Of a stretch of 64,000 bases of DNA, positions 37,281-49,165 are shown one piece after another. The stretch lies in NCBI GenBank assembly GCA_027575765.1, contig JANBPT010000126.1, positions 1 through 64,000 of the forward strand. The letters run 5' to 3'. The notes under the pieces are model-generated. The model searched no databases and was not told the origin of the DNA. It worked only from the letters and a program-made list of their open reading frames with translations. Source of the DNA: Tieghemiomyces parasiticus (taxonomy: Eukaryota > Kickxellomycota > Dimargaritomycetes > Dimargaritales > Dimargaritaceae). The position numbers were made by a program, and so were the translations under genes. Each line of letters begins with the position of its first letter. The first letter of the stretch is position 1.

Positions 37281-39444
37281 GGTGGCGGTATCGGACGGGG
37301 GGAGGGTGATGGTAATCGGAGTGGTTAATGTGGACGGCAGGCGGTGTTTGTAGGCTAGTAGAGGAGAGTTTGGCCGGACGACAAAGTAGAGCGAGATGGC
37401 GGCTTGACAGAACCCAGGGGCATACCCAGGTCGAGCTTATAATACAAGGGGATCAGGAATTTCTAGCGCAAAAGGCAGAAGTGGTGGCGGCCGACCAGTG
37501 GGGGTTGGTATCCGTCGGGATTATATATTCTGGCCTTGGCGGATGGCGTTCAGGGGCGGGTTGTTCTTCCTCCGTCTAATTCCTGTCTCGCACAGTCGGG
37601 GAGTAGTGAGTAGGAGGTTTGCAGCGAATACCGGCTGTGGAGGAAGGCACAATAAGCTTTCCTGTCGGTAGCCAAGTAGCGCAGAGGATGAGTCAATGGG
37701 GAACCTGCTTGCAGGCCCCTGGCCGGTGTATAGCGCACTGGCTCAGGGGTCGGCGGGAAGATGGTAGTCAGCGACCCGGAGGGGGGGCCGGCAGCTTCGA
37801 GCTCCCTATCTCTACGCCGGGGGCCACAGTGTCGTCCGGAGTAGACCTGAATTAATATGATGTGAAAGGGGAGGGAATTGAGCGGCGTAGTGGGGGGGGG
37901 GAGCCAAGGCAGCTGGGGTGAATGGTGGTGACGGGGTATTATGGTGTACCTCCCCCTTCCGGGGAGGGAAGGGGACCGGAGGAAGCGGCTGCGAGGTTGA
38001 GTCAGCGAAAGCGGGGTTGACCTGGCACGCGGCCGCCGTGCCGATGACTGACGACTACAGGTGTGTCTGCCACACCGCAGCTCGGCTGGGAAGCCTGCCA
38101 CTGCACGGCCAGGTGGGGACCATTGGCATGGCCGAAAGGGGAGGGGGGCTTGAGGGCGTCGGTCAAGACCAGTTAGCCAGGGTGTCATGGAACTGCGCGG
38201 TGGTGACTTCGCCCCTCACAGTGGCCCACCCGTCATGCCCCGTCAGAGGTTCCTTGACTACCATCGCAGGCACACCGGCTCACCCCGTATTCAGGTCGTC
38301 TTTGCGCGAGATGACGTCACGCGGTCCCACAAGGTCAGGGGTAGCACCGAAGCCTCGACCCGGTGAACCCCAAAAGTATTTGGCCCGGTTTACTAAATCG
38401 ACAACAGTGGCATTGATCGGATGGGCACAGCATTTTGAGGTAAGGACGGTGGGCGACAATCCGTAAGTAGCCGAGCTCCTCGCCCCCGCGGCATGAGGCC
38501 TTGGCAGCGTGGCACTTATTCCCCTCTCCCCAGGCCAGTGGTTGCATGGCGGATTTCGATATGCACTGCCCACTCTCCTTGGCCATTGGCTAACTCTGTG
38601 TACCGCAACGGATATGTACAATCAATATTGGAACAGTGAGTGGAGGTGTCGGTGAATGTCAGGAAAGGGGAACGCGGAGGAGCAGTTCCCCAGTCTCGCT
38701 CACCCGGCCTGACCCGCCCCTGGCGCCCGACTGATTCCCAGGTGCAGCGCGGACAGCTGGGGTCATGCAGTCGGTGGCCCCGCACTCCCCCCTTCACGCC
38801 GCACACCTCAGCCTCAGCGCCACACGATGACAGGTCTAGATGTCCCGGCTGTGACAAAAGTTTAGCCTCCCGTATCCGCATCGAAACGCCACAGACTTCC
38901 TAGTTCCTTCTCCCCCTACCGGCACCAGGGGCCAGCCGCAAACTTATAGCCATCTCAACCCGGCCTCTTGACTCTTAGCCCCTCTGCGATGAAGACTCCG
39001 GTCAAGGGCCATCCATCCAAGCTGGGAGATTATGTCTCTACGCTAAACGAATCCATGCCTGTAGGTGGGGTAGATAGCTAGCGACATGCTGCTGCGCCAG
39101 CATCCTGCATCAGGCATAGGGCAATTGTGCGGTGCATAGAGCCTCGCTGCCCAGATGTTGCTATTGACCACCCAGACAATGCCTTCCGGCATACATCGGT
39201 TATTTCCCTACTTTGCAGCTGTATGCTGTGCCGCCACTGCATGGACACATCCCTGTCCAAGTGTACGGCGACGCGACCCTTACTTCGTCTTGCCTCTGAA
39301 CCCACGTCACTTCTTCTCTGTAATCCCAGGCTCGGTTATTTCCTTGACATGTCCCTTCCGTACTCCCCGTGCTCGCGACTACCGTCCGTCCACCCCCGAG
39401 CCCTCGAGAGTGGTCAGCGGTACGCCACTCCTAGCGCCCAGGGT
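37281..39444. other. no confident gene; a few exon-like fragments
   Basis: About 2.2 kb. A clean candidate first exon lies at 38989-39060 (ATG, 24 codons, donor GTAGGT) and could join in phase 0 to 39219-39299 for a protein of only 50 residues. Another open frame ends at a GTAAGG donor near 38441. None carries a family motif, so no gene is called. Confidence 0.35.
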
Positions 39445-41378
39445 ATGGCCGTCCCTCGTCCTCCCGACGCCGTGGCCCTCGGCCCAGAACTATGGGTCCA
39501 CTGCAACGTGTGCAAAACGTGCGGTGCGACCGACTACTGGCTGACTGAGTGCGCCCATATTATCTGTCCGCAATGTCTTCCGGTCCGAGGTTAGTTTCCC
39601 GCCTTGTTGCGCATAGTGAGCGAGGAAACAGCTAATTACTCTCCCCCCTAAGACATACCCTCCACCCCCGGGGCGCATCGGGCACGGTGGACAATGATTA
39701 ACACTTTCAGGTGGAGATGTGTCAGACAGGGTGGCTAGGATAAACTGTAAGGTCGAGCGCTAAGGAGGCGGCATTTATATTCTAATGCAGATACATCAGC
39801 ACTATATGCCCCCTACCTGCAGAACATCCGGGGCCTGGTTATCAAGTTGACCCCACCGTCGAGGAGACCGCCTGTCCGGTGTGTCAAGAGCCGTGTCATA
39901 TCGTAGTCATTAATGAGAAGGTAGACCCTCTTGGATGGCCGGCACTATCCCCAGAAAAAGCCAAGATGACCAGGAGACCAGACCTGGAAAACCAGAGCGT
40001 TAACCACATGCGAGCCAATTGCACTACATGGTTTGTTACAAATGTACCGCACTAAGCTGCCGCCCACCGTCCAGAGGTTTTTTCTTACCACGGAGCAGTT
40101 GGTCGATGAGCACACCGACATTATCAAGGTAATGTACCGTTTAGGTCTCGGTTCTTACGTTTCGAAATGAATTTTCCAGACCTGAGTCGGCGAGGGTGGT
40201 GGATTCCAATATCTATACTTTAATCCCCATTCAATATCAGGCTGACCCCTAGTTAATTTAACTCCCTTCCGCTAGTTTCAGCTGCGTAATACAGCCCAGC
40301 TCGTCGTACATCTCAAGGGAAAGCTGGAACGCCAAAAGCAGGTCCTCAAGAAAGCCAAGGAAGAGCTACTCAACATGCGGGACCTGAAAAGGTAGAATAC
40401 CCCTTCACCATTCGGTTAGGCCGTATATGGCCTCTGTAGTAGTTTGAAGGACCGATTTCCGTAGAGTAGTAACGAGTCTAACCCTAATTCCCTCCCCCAT
40501 GGGGGACGCCTTTCTTATATTTTCCATCTCTTAGACAACTCCGCGAAGTCCAAACTGAGCGTGACCAACTGCGTCGAGCGGCCCAGCAGACTGCGGCCAG
40601 TAGCTTCCATTTCCCACCTGGGGTAAGCAACCCTCCAAACAGCCAGCCGATTTCTCGTGACACTGAAGAGCGACGGATCGAGACTGGCGTAAGGAGAGAC
40701 AAACCCTCCGCACTTCATAGAGCACTACCGATCATCACATCCGTAAGACGGAAGGCGGGGTATAAGGAGTAATGAAGGAATGCGACTGACCTCTTCTTTC
40801 GGTGTACTTCACGGTAATGGGCCGGATGGTTTATACCTCGATAGTCGCGGAGCTTGGCCGGCGAGGTTCACGAGAACCGACAGACTCACGGCTCGGGCAT
40901 CACCAGTGGCAGTCACTACGGACATGGTGGTAGCAAACCTTTTCGATTCGCTGACGCAGCCAAGTCTACCTGGTCTTCCGGCGGGGTAGGTTTACCGGTT
41001 CCGAATCACTCCACCGGGAAGGCTTGAATCAGGTCTACAACGGTGTGCTCGGTCAGGTTGGTATCAGCGTAACTGGTAGGCATAACATATCCGCGATCGC
41101 AGTCTGACGAACGCTGGGGCTTCAACCGTGCTTCTATACCTCTCGTCTCCATGATCAATCATTTGGACCCTGGCTACTATGTTGTATGTTTAGCCATGGT
41201 CCTCCGGACCCATTCCAGTGTCGACCCATTTGACCCCAGCAATCCCTGCACAGAATATGACGTAAGCTATCAAACACATCCTCCGTTAACGCACTGGAAG
41301 GAGTCATGAAAGGAAGGATGGCAGGTCAAACTCCTTCATAACCGGCTGGTCGCACACGTGACCATTGGGGTGGGTTAG
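39445..41378 (+). CDS. RNF212/Zip3-like RING protein (meiotic SUMO-ligase family)
   Basis: RING-type protein resembling the Zip3/RNF212/ZHP family, SUMO E3 ligases that mark crossover sites on meiotic chromosomes. Exons followed in phase: 39445-39589, 39823-39920, 40057-40128, 40282-40391, 40535-40742, 40845-40985, then less surely 41103-41261 and 41325-41378. The RING has C-x2-C (HCNVCKTC), TECAHIICPQC with C-x-H and C-x2-C, then CPVCQEPC, all split by an intron after the second cysteine pair. The short segment TVQRFFLTTEQLV and a coiled coil (VVHLKGKLERQKQVLKKAK, VQTERDQLRRAAQQT) follow, in the family order. The tail is Ser/Gly-rich. If the intron at 40743 is not used the protein ends at 40772. 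The ATG is the one nearest the RING; earlier in-frame ATGs exist. Confidence 0.7.
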
Positions 41379-42919
41379 TTCTCGAGGTTGCCCCCTTTAA
41401 AAAAAACAGTCACGGTGCGCTGAGAGCCTTAGGCATTGCACTTCACTTCGTAGCTCAGCAAGGTCATGCACTGCATTACGGATGAGCCCAAGGCACTCGG
41501 GTCATCAGGCGAGCTTGGCCTCTATGCGTCACGCTTTGACTGATACCTGGTAACCATCACCGCCAACCTTACCTACCACCTCCCCTTCCTTGCGTGAACT
41601 GAGGCACCTACGGCCTTGGACCCACCACGCTGCCAATGGCGATACGGACCCACAGAGCCGAAGTCGATTCTGATAGGATTGGATCGACGTGTATTATGGC
41701 AGTGGCAGGAGCTTCCCTTCGCAATGTTTTCTTTTTGGTCCGTGATGAACTAGATACCGGGATGACCAAAGCGATAAGGCGAATCGATACGTATGGCAAG
41801 GTGTACCTGCTGTCGATCCACCCTATGTCACCCATTGGTAACTGGGCTGAGATGTAACCAGATTAGGCTATAAAAGTCCACTAGACCAATGGTACCACCC
41901 GCATGGCGAATTCCATCTGGTCCAACCGCCTCGGCTTCATGGCTTCAGGTCCCACTTTTTAGATATCGGTTCCGCGAGTATAGAACGCAAGGTACGCCAT
42001 GAATGGAGAGGTAGAGGTGGGCTGACCCGTCAGCGAGTCACTAGTAAGGCGAAGGACGGGGCAGACTGTCTCCTAGGGGTGACGTGAGAGTCAGGAGTGC
42101 AGCGCAGTTGCATGGATTCTTGTGACTGCGAAAAACAACGGGCCTTAATAGCGAACTTTGCCATCCGATAGGTGCAAGTTGGCACCACATGTGGTCTATT
42201 GTCGATGAGGAGGCAATAGCATCAGGTCATGGTGGAGATGGATGGTTAGCGAGGTGCGGCGGGGAGAGCTCACAATAGTAATGATAAAGAGGCCACGCAG
42301 GGACCCGTCAGAGGCTGCACCGCGTAAGGGGGGGGGTATAGGCAAGGTAATCGGAGGGGATCGCTCGAGATGGGCCTTCCGTGCCGCTCGGTCCCGCTAC
42401 CATTGGTTTGAACGATAGTGACTCCGTCCACTCTAGCAATGGGCTTGCCCAAAAACACACCCAGCTTCAATGTCAGGGACTATAAATTGCTAATATCCAC
42501 ACACAACCCTTCGCTCCCCCCCTCCCACTACTTCCTCACTCTGCCCAACCTTGTTTGCGTTCGTCCATAGCCGTACCTCCGCACTGCTCTCGAGCCCCTA
42601 CTTCCTTATTTTGCCTTGCCCACCGTTACGCCACCGGGCGGCTTCTTTTGTGCATCGCCCAACTCCGACAGCAGTTGCGATCGAAACCTACTGGTGAGTG
42701 CTCATGCCTTTCGGCCCCGTTTCCTCATCCAGCGGGCAGGTTCTAGGGGAGGAGGGTACAGACTTGAATCCCTAGCTCGACCACTCAGCTCGTCTGTAAA
42801 CAGTCCCACCGGGCCCATCATTTGCACGCTAGCCATTGACGGCCGACTCCACCGTTCCCTACCCCCCAATTCGCTCCACAGATTCCGCGCCTCCCTATCC
42901 ATCCCTGGGCTATTTGACC
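41379..42919. other. no gene recognised
   Basis: About 1.5 kb upstream of the serine dehydratase gene. A 73-codon open frame at 41636-41857 (+) and its minus-strand shadow have no family features. 42490-42915 is pyrimidine-rich and is probably the leader and promoter of the next gene. Confidence 0.45.
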
Positions 42920-44749
42920 ATGTCCTTCATCCGTCGTCTGGGTCTTCGCACGCCGACCTTGGGCGCCCTCCGCTACCCTCTGGCCGGTGCCACAAAACGC
43001 CCGGCAGTCTCGCTACGGCCGCACTTTGGCACCGCACCAACTCGCCACCTTCGTGTCGGAGCGTCTCGCGAGAGCGCTTTGAGCCCCGCTGCCGTGCCTA
43101 CCACCCCCGACAATGCCACCGGAGTGCAGAACCCAGACCATGCCGAGGAAGCCACCACCCACGCCGTCGTGTCCACGTTTGACCTCTTTTCCATCGGTGT
43201 GGGCCCGTCATCAAGCCACACGGTGGGGCCCATGCGAGCGGCCAAAATCTTTATCTCCGATTTGCTGCACTACCAGCTCATGGGCCGAGTGCACCGCCTC
43301 CGCGTGGACCTGTATGGCTCGCTGGCCCTGACCGGTGTCGGCCACGGGACGCCCGACGCCATTCTGGTGGGATTGGAAGGTGACGCCCCCGAGACGGTCG
43401 AGACGGCCACCATCCCGACCCGCGTGCAGGCCATCCATGACACCCAGTCGATGGTACTGAACGGCAGCCGACGGATCACTTTCGAGCCGGCTCGGGACCT
43501 GGTATTCCACTACTTTGAGTCCCTCCCGCAGCACTCCAACGGCATGCGGTTTACTGCCTTCGACGCAGATGGGACCCTTTTGGCTACCAACGAATACTTT
43601 TCGATCGGTGGCGGGTTTGTGGTGTGCGAACAGACCCAGGTAGATCACGGCGACAACCTCTACTTCCGGTCCTACGATATCCACCGCGAGGATGTGCCAG
43701 CCACGCGCAAGACCCAGGACGCCGTCGTGGCCACCTTACCCTTTCGCAACGCCGAAGACCTGCTGCAGGTATGCCGCCGCATGAACATGACGATTGCCGA
43801 GGTGGTTTACGAGAACGAACTCAAGTGGCGCAGCCCCGAAGAGATTCAGTCTCGCCTGTTCGCCATCTGGGATACCATGGATCAGTCCATTCGCAACGGG
43901 TGCCTGTCCGAGGCACCTTTCCTCCCCGGCCGGCTCCGTGTAAAACGGCGCGCTCCTAGCCTCTACCAGAAGTTGATGCGCGGCATTTACCACCCCACGG
44001 GTATCGGCGCACCCGGTGCTGGCCCCCGACTGACCGGCGATACCAATGCGACGGCGTCGGAACCCACACTCACCCCCGCCTCGGCCCTACCACTGACCAG
44101 TGGCCTCCGCCTACCCTATGCCCCCGGTCGGCCGCGCACGCCCAAGCGGTTCATCCTACCCGCCTTGGACTACCTTTCCGTGTACGCCATTGCGGTGAAC
44201 GAGGAGAACGCGGCCGGTGGCCGAGTCGTGACGGCACCCACCAACGGAGCGGCCGGGGTCATCCCGGCAGTCCTCAAATACCACCTCGAATTCCTGTCGG
44301 AGACGCCTCAACACGACGTGATGGAGTTTTTGTTTACCGCGGCCGCCATGGGCATGCTGTACAAGCGGGGCGCCAGTATCAGCGCGGCCGAGGTTGGGTG
44401 TCAAGGCGAGGTCGGAGTCGCTTGCAGTATGAGCGCGGCCGGGTTCGCGGCGGTCATGGGCGGTTCGGTCGAGCAGGTAGAGAATGCCGCCGAGATTGGG
44501 ATGGAACATAACCTGGGGCTCACCTGTGACCCGGTTGACGGGCTCGTCCAGATCCCGTGCATTGAACGTAACGCCCTCGGGGCCGTCAAGGCCGTCACCG
44601 CCGCCCAGCTCGCTCTCAACGGTGACGGCGCCCACCGCGTCACCCTCGACCAGGTCATCGAGTCCATGCGCCAGACCGGCTTGGACATGCAGTCCAAGTA
44701 CAAGGAAACCTCCCAAGGCGGCCTGGCCGTCAACGTGCCCGTCTGCTAG
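42920..44749 (+). CDS. L-serine dehydratase, iron-sulfur type, with mitochondrial-type leader
   Basis: Deaminates L-serine to pyruvate and ammonia (EC 4.3.1.17) using a [4Fe-4S] cluster, unlike the PLP enzyme usual in fungi and animals. Intronless, 609 residues. Residues 1-60 form an R/S/A-rich presequence ([20 protein letters not shown]) suggesting the mitochondrial matrix. The beta domain begins with [20 protein letters not shown]; the alpha domain has [28 protein letters not shown] and [19 protein letters not shown]. Cluster ligand candidates are Cys494, Cys536 and Cys547, and the very last residue is Cys609. The two domains are fused in one chain, joined by a Pro/Ala-rich linker (about 350-415) longer than usual. 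ATG 42920 is chosen because it begins the presequence; the frame is open further upstream without ATG. Confidence 0.93.
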   Translation: MSFIRRLGLRTPTLGALRYPLAGATKRPAVSLRPHFGTAPTRHLRVGASRESALSPAAVPTTPDNATGVQNPDHAEEATTHAVVSTFDLFSIGVGPSSSHTVGPMRAAKIFISDLLHYQLMGRVHRLRVDLYGSLALTGVGHGTPDAILVGLEGDAPETVETATIPTRVQAIHDTQSMVLNGSRRITFEPARDLVFHYFESLPQHSNGMRFTAFDADGTLLATNEYFSIGGGFVVCEQTQVDHGDNLYFRSYDIHREDVPATRKTQDAVVATLPFRNAEDLLQVCRRMNMTIAEVVYENELKWRSPEEIQSRLFAIWDTMDQSIRNGCLSEAPFLPGRLRVKRRAPSLYQKLMRGIYHPTGIGAPGAGPRLTGDTNATASEPTLTPASALPLTSGLRLPYAPGRPRTPKRFILPALDYLSVYAIAVNEENAAGGRVVTAPTNGAAGVIPAVLKYHLEFLSETPQHDVMEFLFTAAAMGMLYKRGASISAAEVGCQGEVGVACSMSAAGFAAVMGGSVEQVENAAEIGMEHNLGLTCDPVDGLVQIPCIERNALGAVKAVTAAQLALNGDGAHRVTLDQVIESMRQTGLDMQSKYKETSQGGLAVNVPVC

Positions 44750-45225
44750 GGTTGGTTTCGGCTACTTATCAGCCGGCGGACTCCATGGCTCGGCCTCTCC
44801 CCCCACCTCCGCCCTCTTATACACAGTTGCCGCGGTCGCGTCCGGGATTTACTCAATTATACCTCATCCTTTAAACTTTTAGATGGATACTGGGATCGGT
44901 TTAGATTTGCTAATGGCGCGTGTTTTATCTTTGTAAACTATGTTCACATCACCTTCCCTCCCTCCCACCGTCACAAGCTTTCCCGTAACTCGCTGATTCC
45001 AACTACTAGATTTCCTCTCCCCATACCACACCGAAACATTATATAGGTAGCAGTGGATTTATAATGCGAAGAATATTCTCTGCAGGTCGATGGGGCTAAT
45101 TAAACATAAGAGAGTAAGGGTGGGTCACGTAAATGCTTACCGCGAACACCGTAATAGAAGGGAAATACGTAGGAAGCGAGAGGTGCGATGAGGGAGGGGC
45201 AGGATCGGCACAATTATCCGTCACC
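44750..45225. other. 3' flanks of two convergent genes
   Basis: About 475 bases between the serine dehydratase stop and the stop of the beta-propeller gene on the other strand. A/T-rich, no coding potential seen. Confidence 0.5.
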
Positions 45226-46323
45226 TTACTGTTGCATCTGCCAGGCCGAGCCGGCCGCGTCGTTGGTCCAGCTGTAGACGCACCCGTTGGTGGTGGAGCC
45301 GGCACAGGTGCCCACAATGTAGAGGGTCTTGCCATCGGACCCGCCGAGGGCCATACTGGAGATGGTACTGGTGGGTACGGTGATGGTGGCCAGGACCTGG
45401 CCCTGCGGGGACAGCTTCACCACTTTGTTGAGGGCATTGCGGCTTACAAAGACGTTGTTGTTCACATCGGTGACCAAAGCGTAGGACGGAGTAGAGCCGG
45501 TCTTGTCGAGCATCTCGAAATCAACCAGAACGGTCTTCACCGGTGCCTTCGTGGCGGCGTCCACTACCACGTGGCCGGTGGCCGGGTCCAGCTGATACCG
45601 CCAGACCTTGGCCCCGCTGACGGCGCCGTTGGTCAGGGTCGATTCGGCCACGTACAGGGTGTCACCCTGGTAGGTGGCGTCGACGCCGTTAGGGCGGGTC
45701 AGGGTGTCGAGGCGGGTGGGGTGGCCCTGGCTGTTGCAGAGCCACAGGTCACCATCCCCGACCTTGGTGGTGGAAACCACCTTCTGGCCCACAATGTAGA
45801 CGTTACCCTGGCGGGACACGGAGATACCGTAGGGAGCCATCATTTGGGCGTCCTGGCAGAACACGCGGAACTGGTTGGGGTCGGGCTGCACCGAGGTTGA
45901 GGCGGCGGGCAGGGCAAACACACGCGGGGTCTTTAGGTCGGTGATGTAGAGCTGCTGGGTCTGGTTACCCGTCCCGGTCTTGATGGTCTGGAAGCGTACA
46001 TCACCGAAGGCACCCGTGAGCTGGCTGGGCGCAGTAAAGAAAATGGACGGCTGGTCAATGTTGGTCAGCTTGGTGATCGTATGTGACGGGTCAGCCAGCC
46101 CGTTGTGGGCCACGAAGAGGGCGCCCTGGGCGTCCACCCCGGCACCGTCGAGGCCACTCCCGAGTGAGTACTGGCCCGGCTGGAACACCGCCGTGGCGGC
46201 AACGGTCGGAGCCGTACCGCTACCGCTCGCGGGATGACAGCGGTGGTACCCATCGGCCTGAACGGGCACACTGGCTGCCAGAAGGGCCAGTGCGAGAATG
46301 CTGAATGAGGTAAAGTGAACCAT
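45226..46323 (-). CDS. secreted SMP-30/NHL-like beta-propeller protein
   Basis: Intronless, 365 residues. A signal peptide is evident (MVHFTSFSILALALLAASVP, cleavage probably near AQADG). The mature part has repeated strands of the kind found in SMP-30/gluconolactonase or NHL propellers: GLDGAGVDAQGALFVAHNG, QLYITDLKTPRVFALP, PYGISVSRQGNVYIVGQ, RPNGVDATYQGDTLYVAES, YALVTDVNNNVFVSRN and ISSMALGGSDGKTLYIVG. Blades carry the typical hydrophobic-x-hydrophobic strands after a D-G turn. Several cysteines and the secretion signal suggest an extracellular role, perhaps a lactonase or a ligand-binding propeller; metal ligands could not be assigned. ATG 46323 starts the signal peptide; the upstream extension lacks ATG. 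Confidence 0.85.
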   Translation of the reverse strand: MVHFTSFSILALALLAASVPVQADGYHRCHPASGSGTAPTVAATAVFQPGQYSLGSGLDGAGVDAQGALFVAHNGLADPSHTITKLTNIDQPSIFFTAPSQLTGAFGDVRFQTIKTGTGNQTQQLYITDLKTPRVFALPAASTSVQPDPNQFRVFCQDAQMMAPYGISVSRQGNVYIVGQKVVSTTKVGDGDLWLCNSQGHPTRLDTLTRPNGVDATYQGDTLYVAESTLTNGAVSGAKVWRYQLDPATGHVVVDAATKAPVKTVLVDFEMLDKTGSTPSYALVTDVNNNVFVSRNALNKVVKLSPQGQVLATITVPTSTISSMALGGSDGKTLYIVGTCAGSTTNGCVYSWTNDAAGSAWQMQQ

Positions 46324-47890
46324 GGTGGTTGTGGTATACAATGAGCCGTAGAGAGGGGCGGGGGCGGGAGGAGGGTCTGGATTGAATCGTTTTGGGTGAT
46401 ACAGAAAGGGTTATGGACAGAAACGTGGGGCAGAGGTCATGAAAGTATGGCTACAGAGTAGGTGTGGCGGGTTGGCTTTATGGAGGAGTTGGTAGGAATG
46501 GGGGCTATTGGGGGGCTTTATATCCACGTTTCGCCGGTCGCTCCAAACCACCATTGCAGCTAAACAGGGTGCCCTTCACTTACTACGCTGACCGGGCGTA
46601 GGTCGAGCACGAACCAGGTGGGGAGCGGTGGCCCGATTGGGAATGATGATCGGTACCTACTTCTCCTATACGCCACCTCCTGGCGTCCGGATTTGAACAA
46701 CCTTCTCCTGGTATCGAGCGTACAGCCTACCGGTTATCACAAGGGCCAATGAGAGGGAATTAGGAAATCTGGCGGTCCAGCCTTTCCCGCGTCAATCCCA
46801 TTAGGAAGTTCGGCCAGTGATTATCAGTTCATCATTTAGTTACTGCTACTCCTTCACCGCTCCCACCAATTATTCTCCCTTGAATTGGGTTGATCGTCCA
46901 TTGGAGTCGATCGGATGAAGCGTTTTGAATTGATATTTGTTGGCACCCGAGAATAGTAGTGGTAATCGAATAGATTCGCTACCCTTGCTCCGCTTTGAGT
47001 CGGGATGGTTGTATTTTATTTTATTTTCGCCACAACACCCCGTAGACTGTCTACACGTGTATTGTAACGAGCGACCAGGACCCCACCCCCCTCGCAACCC
47101 CATCCCAAGCTGTGCTGTAACCGATGGCGCCGAGTAGGGCAACGAAGGTGTGTATTTAGGAGGGCAGGTACAGGATCATTTTTGTGTAATTAATTTTAGT
47201 GAGTTGTGAGGAAACTAGATCGAGTGCAGCTGGGGACTGTCTTTCCAGTGGGAGTCATTCAAAACGTAATGAAGGGCGTCTACCGTTCTTTGCCATTCGG
47301 AGGTGACTGGCCATTCCGCTCCTGCGTTCATGTGTTGGATCGCCTGTAGCAGGTTGCCCCAAGGTCACAGGGTGGTAGAGGGGAGGGGCTCTGCGCCCGG
47401 TCCGGTGACAAGACTTGTCCTGCGTTTTACTCAATTTGGTGAAACGGCACATCCCCGCGTCGCGCCAAAAAGTCGGCGCTTAGGGCGTAAGTGATTGGTA
47501 CGATATTGACTGCAGCTAGTTGGTCAATAATGTACCGATCGTCGTGGGGCGTTGAAATCGTTTACCTTTTGCCGTCAGTTTTAATCGCAATGCCTGCACA
47601 AACCTGGCCACGCCATCGTATATTGTAAGTAGTACCATCTATTCCATTCCTCTCTGTCGCAGCTGCTTCGCAAATTAAAGCTCTAATTGGTAGGTTAGTG
47701 CCGTTGAAGTCCCAGTTGTCGACTAATTTAGTGAAACGCGACAAACATGGCTGATTAACGATCGTGAGTCATGCCTTAAAATGGTGAAGAAGGAGGAAGA
47801 GTCAGCCCGCACGCGTAGGCGGCCCCTCGAGTCAGTCCTCGCCGCCATAACCCGCTCAAATTAAATACCGGCCCTCTGATTGGAACCACC
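46324..47890. other. no gene recognised
   Basis: About 1.6 kb between two minus-strand genes. Only short frames on both strands, and A/T content rises near 46940-47200. The right half is probably the 3' flank of cyclophilin-40, the left half the promoter of the propeller gene. Confidence 0.5.
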
Positions 47891-49165
47891 CTAACCAAAC
47901 ATCTTGCTGTAAGCCTGGCGGGCCTTGGCCAACTTGGCCTGCTGGCGCCGATTGACCGCGTTCAGCTCGTTGCGAATGGACGAGTCGTTGGGCATCAGCT
48001 GGCTGGCGGCCTTAAGGTCCTCGAGGGCGGCTTCGTCGTTCTTCCGCAGGACAAAGGCCGAGGCACGACGGAAGTGGGCCTTGCACCGGTCGGTCGGGGT
48101 GGTTAGGTTGGTGGGCATCTCCAGCACCGTCGTGCTGAACTGGATGGTGCTCTCGGGATCCTTCAGCTTAAGCCCGCACGCCGCGCAGTTAAGATAGCAT
48201 GACGTCTTGAGGGTGGAAAACTGGGGCTGCAGGGTGCCATCTGGGTCGGTCTCCTTGTCAAAGATGGCAAACTCGTTCAGGTAACGAATGGCCTTCTTGT
48301 ACTTGCGCAGCGACAGCGCCAGTCGGCCCTCCTTGAACAGGGTGTTGCCGATGGCCTTCATCTCTTGGCCCACCCGAAGCAGGTCCGCGGCCTCCCTGGG
48401 GCCCTCGTAATCGTCCGGGAAGTCCGGGTAGTTGTCACCCCCCACTCCGTCGCCCTGGACACCGTCGGGCTCGCCTTCCGCTAGCTCCCCGCAGTCCACG
48501 ATGGTCACGGGCACCACGGGCTTGTCGTTCTCGCCCGTCTTGAGGTACTCGATGGCGCGGACCACATCCTTACCCTTCAGCACTCGGCCGAACACCACGT
48601 GCTTGCCGTCTAGGTGCGGGGTGGCGGCGGTGGTGATGAAGAACTGGGAACCGTTGGTACCCGGGCCGGCGTTGGCCATGGACAGCAGGAAGGGCTGGTC
48701 GTGGATGCGCTCAAAATTCTCGTCCTCAAACTTCTCGCCATAGATGCTCTCGCCGCCGGTACCGTTGTGGGCCGTGAAGTCACCGCCCTGGATCATAAAG
48801 TTTCGGATCACTCGGTGGAAGGTGCAGCCCTTGTAACTCAGAGGCACGCCAGCGTGGGAGCTGTCGCCCTTCTCGCCCGTGCACAGAGCGCGGAAGTTCT
48901 CCGCGGTCTTGGGCACAACGTCGGCATACTGTGGGGGAAGGGTAGCAGTACGGGGGTAGGAAGATACAACCCAAGGGAAGGACGGGTCAACAAGGAGGTG
49001 GTATCAATGGTTGAAGTGAAGGTCCGCTGGTTTCGCAGTCTACGCAGGGAAACGATCCTATGGCGGAGAGGAGAGGCGTGATTCCCAACTTACCAGCTCC
49101 ATGACGATCCGACCCTCGGGCTCGTCGCCAATGTTGATGTCGAAGTAAACGCGCGGGTTGGGCAT
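47891..49165 (-). CDS. CPR6: cyclophilin-40 type peptidyl-prolyl isomerase with TPR domain
   Basis: Hsp90 co-chaperone with an N-terminal cyclophilin domain and C-terminal TPR repeats that dock on the Hsp90 MEEVD tail, in the cytosol. Two exons, 49165-49094 and 48928-47891, join in phase 0 to 369 residues, the usual Cyp40 length. Isomerase residues are visible: Arg63 in [15 protein letters not shown], Phe68/Met69/Gln71, Phe in [19 protein letters not shown], and His134. His129 replaces the Trp of cyclophilin A, as in other Cyp40 proteins, which lowers cyclosporin affinity. An acidic linker (about 185-205) leads to three TPR-like units ([58 protein letters not shown]). The end (QAYSKMFG) is the typical one. 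CPR6 or CPR7 could be the yeast equivalent. Confidence 0.96.

Noticed and set aside
37550..38188. 212-codon minus-strand frame
   Set aside because: Its Pro/Arg/Ser-rich composition is typical of antisense reading of GC-rich spacer. No motif and no splice context.
46680..46705. Possible tRNA B box (GTTCAAATCC on the minus strand)
   Set aside because: The flanking bases do not form a T-stem and no A box or acceptor stem could be found.
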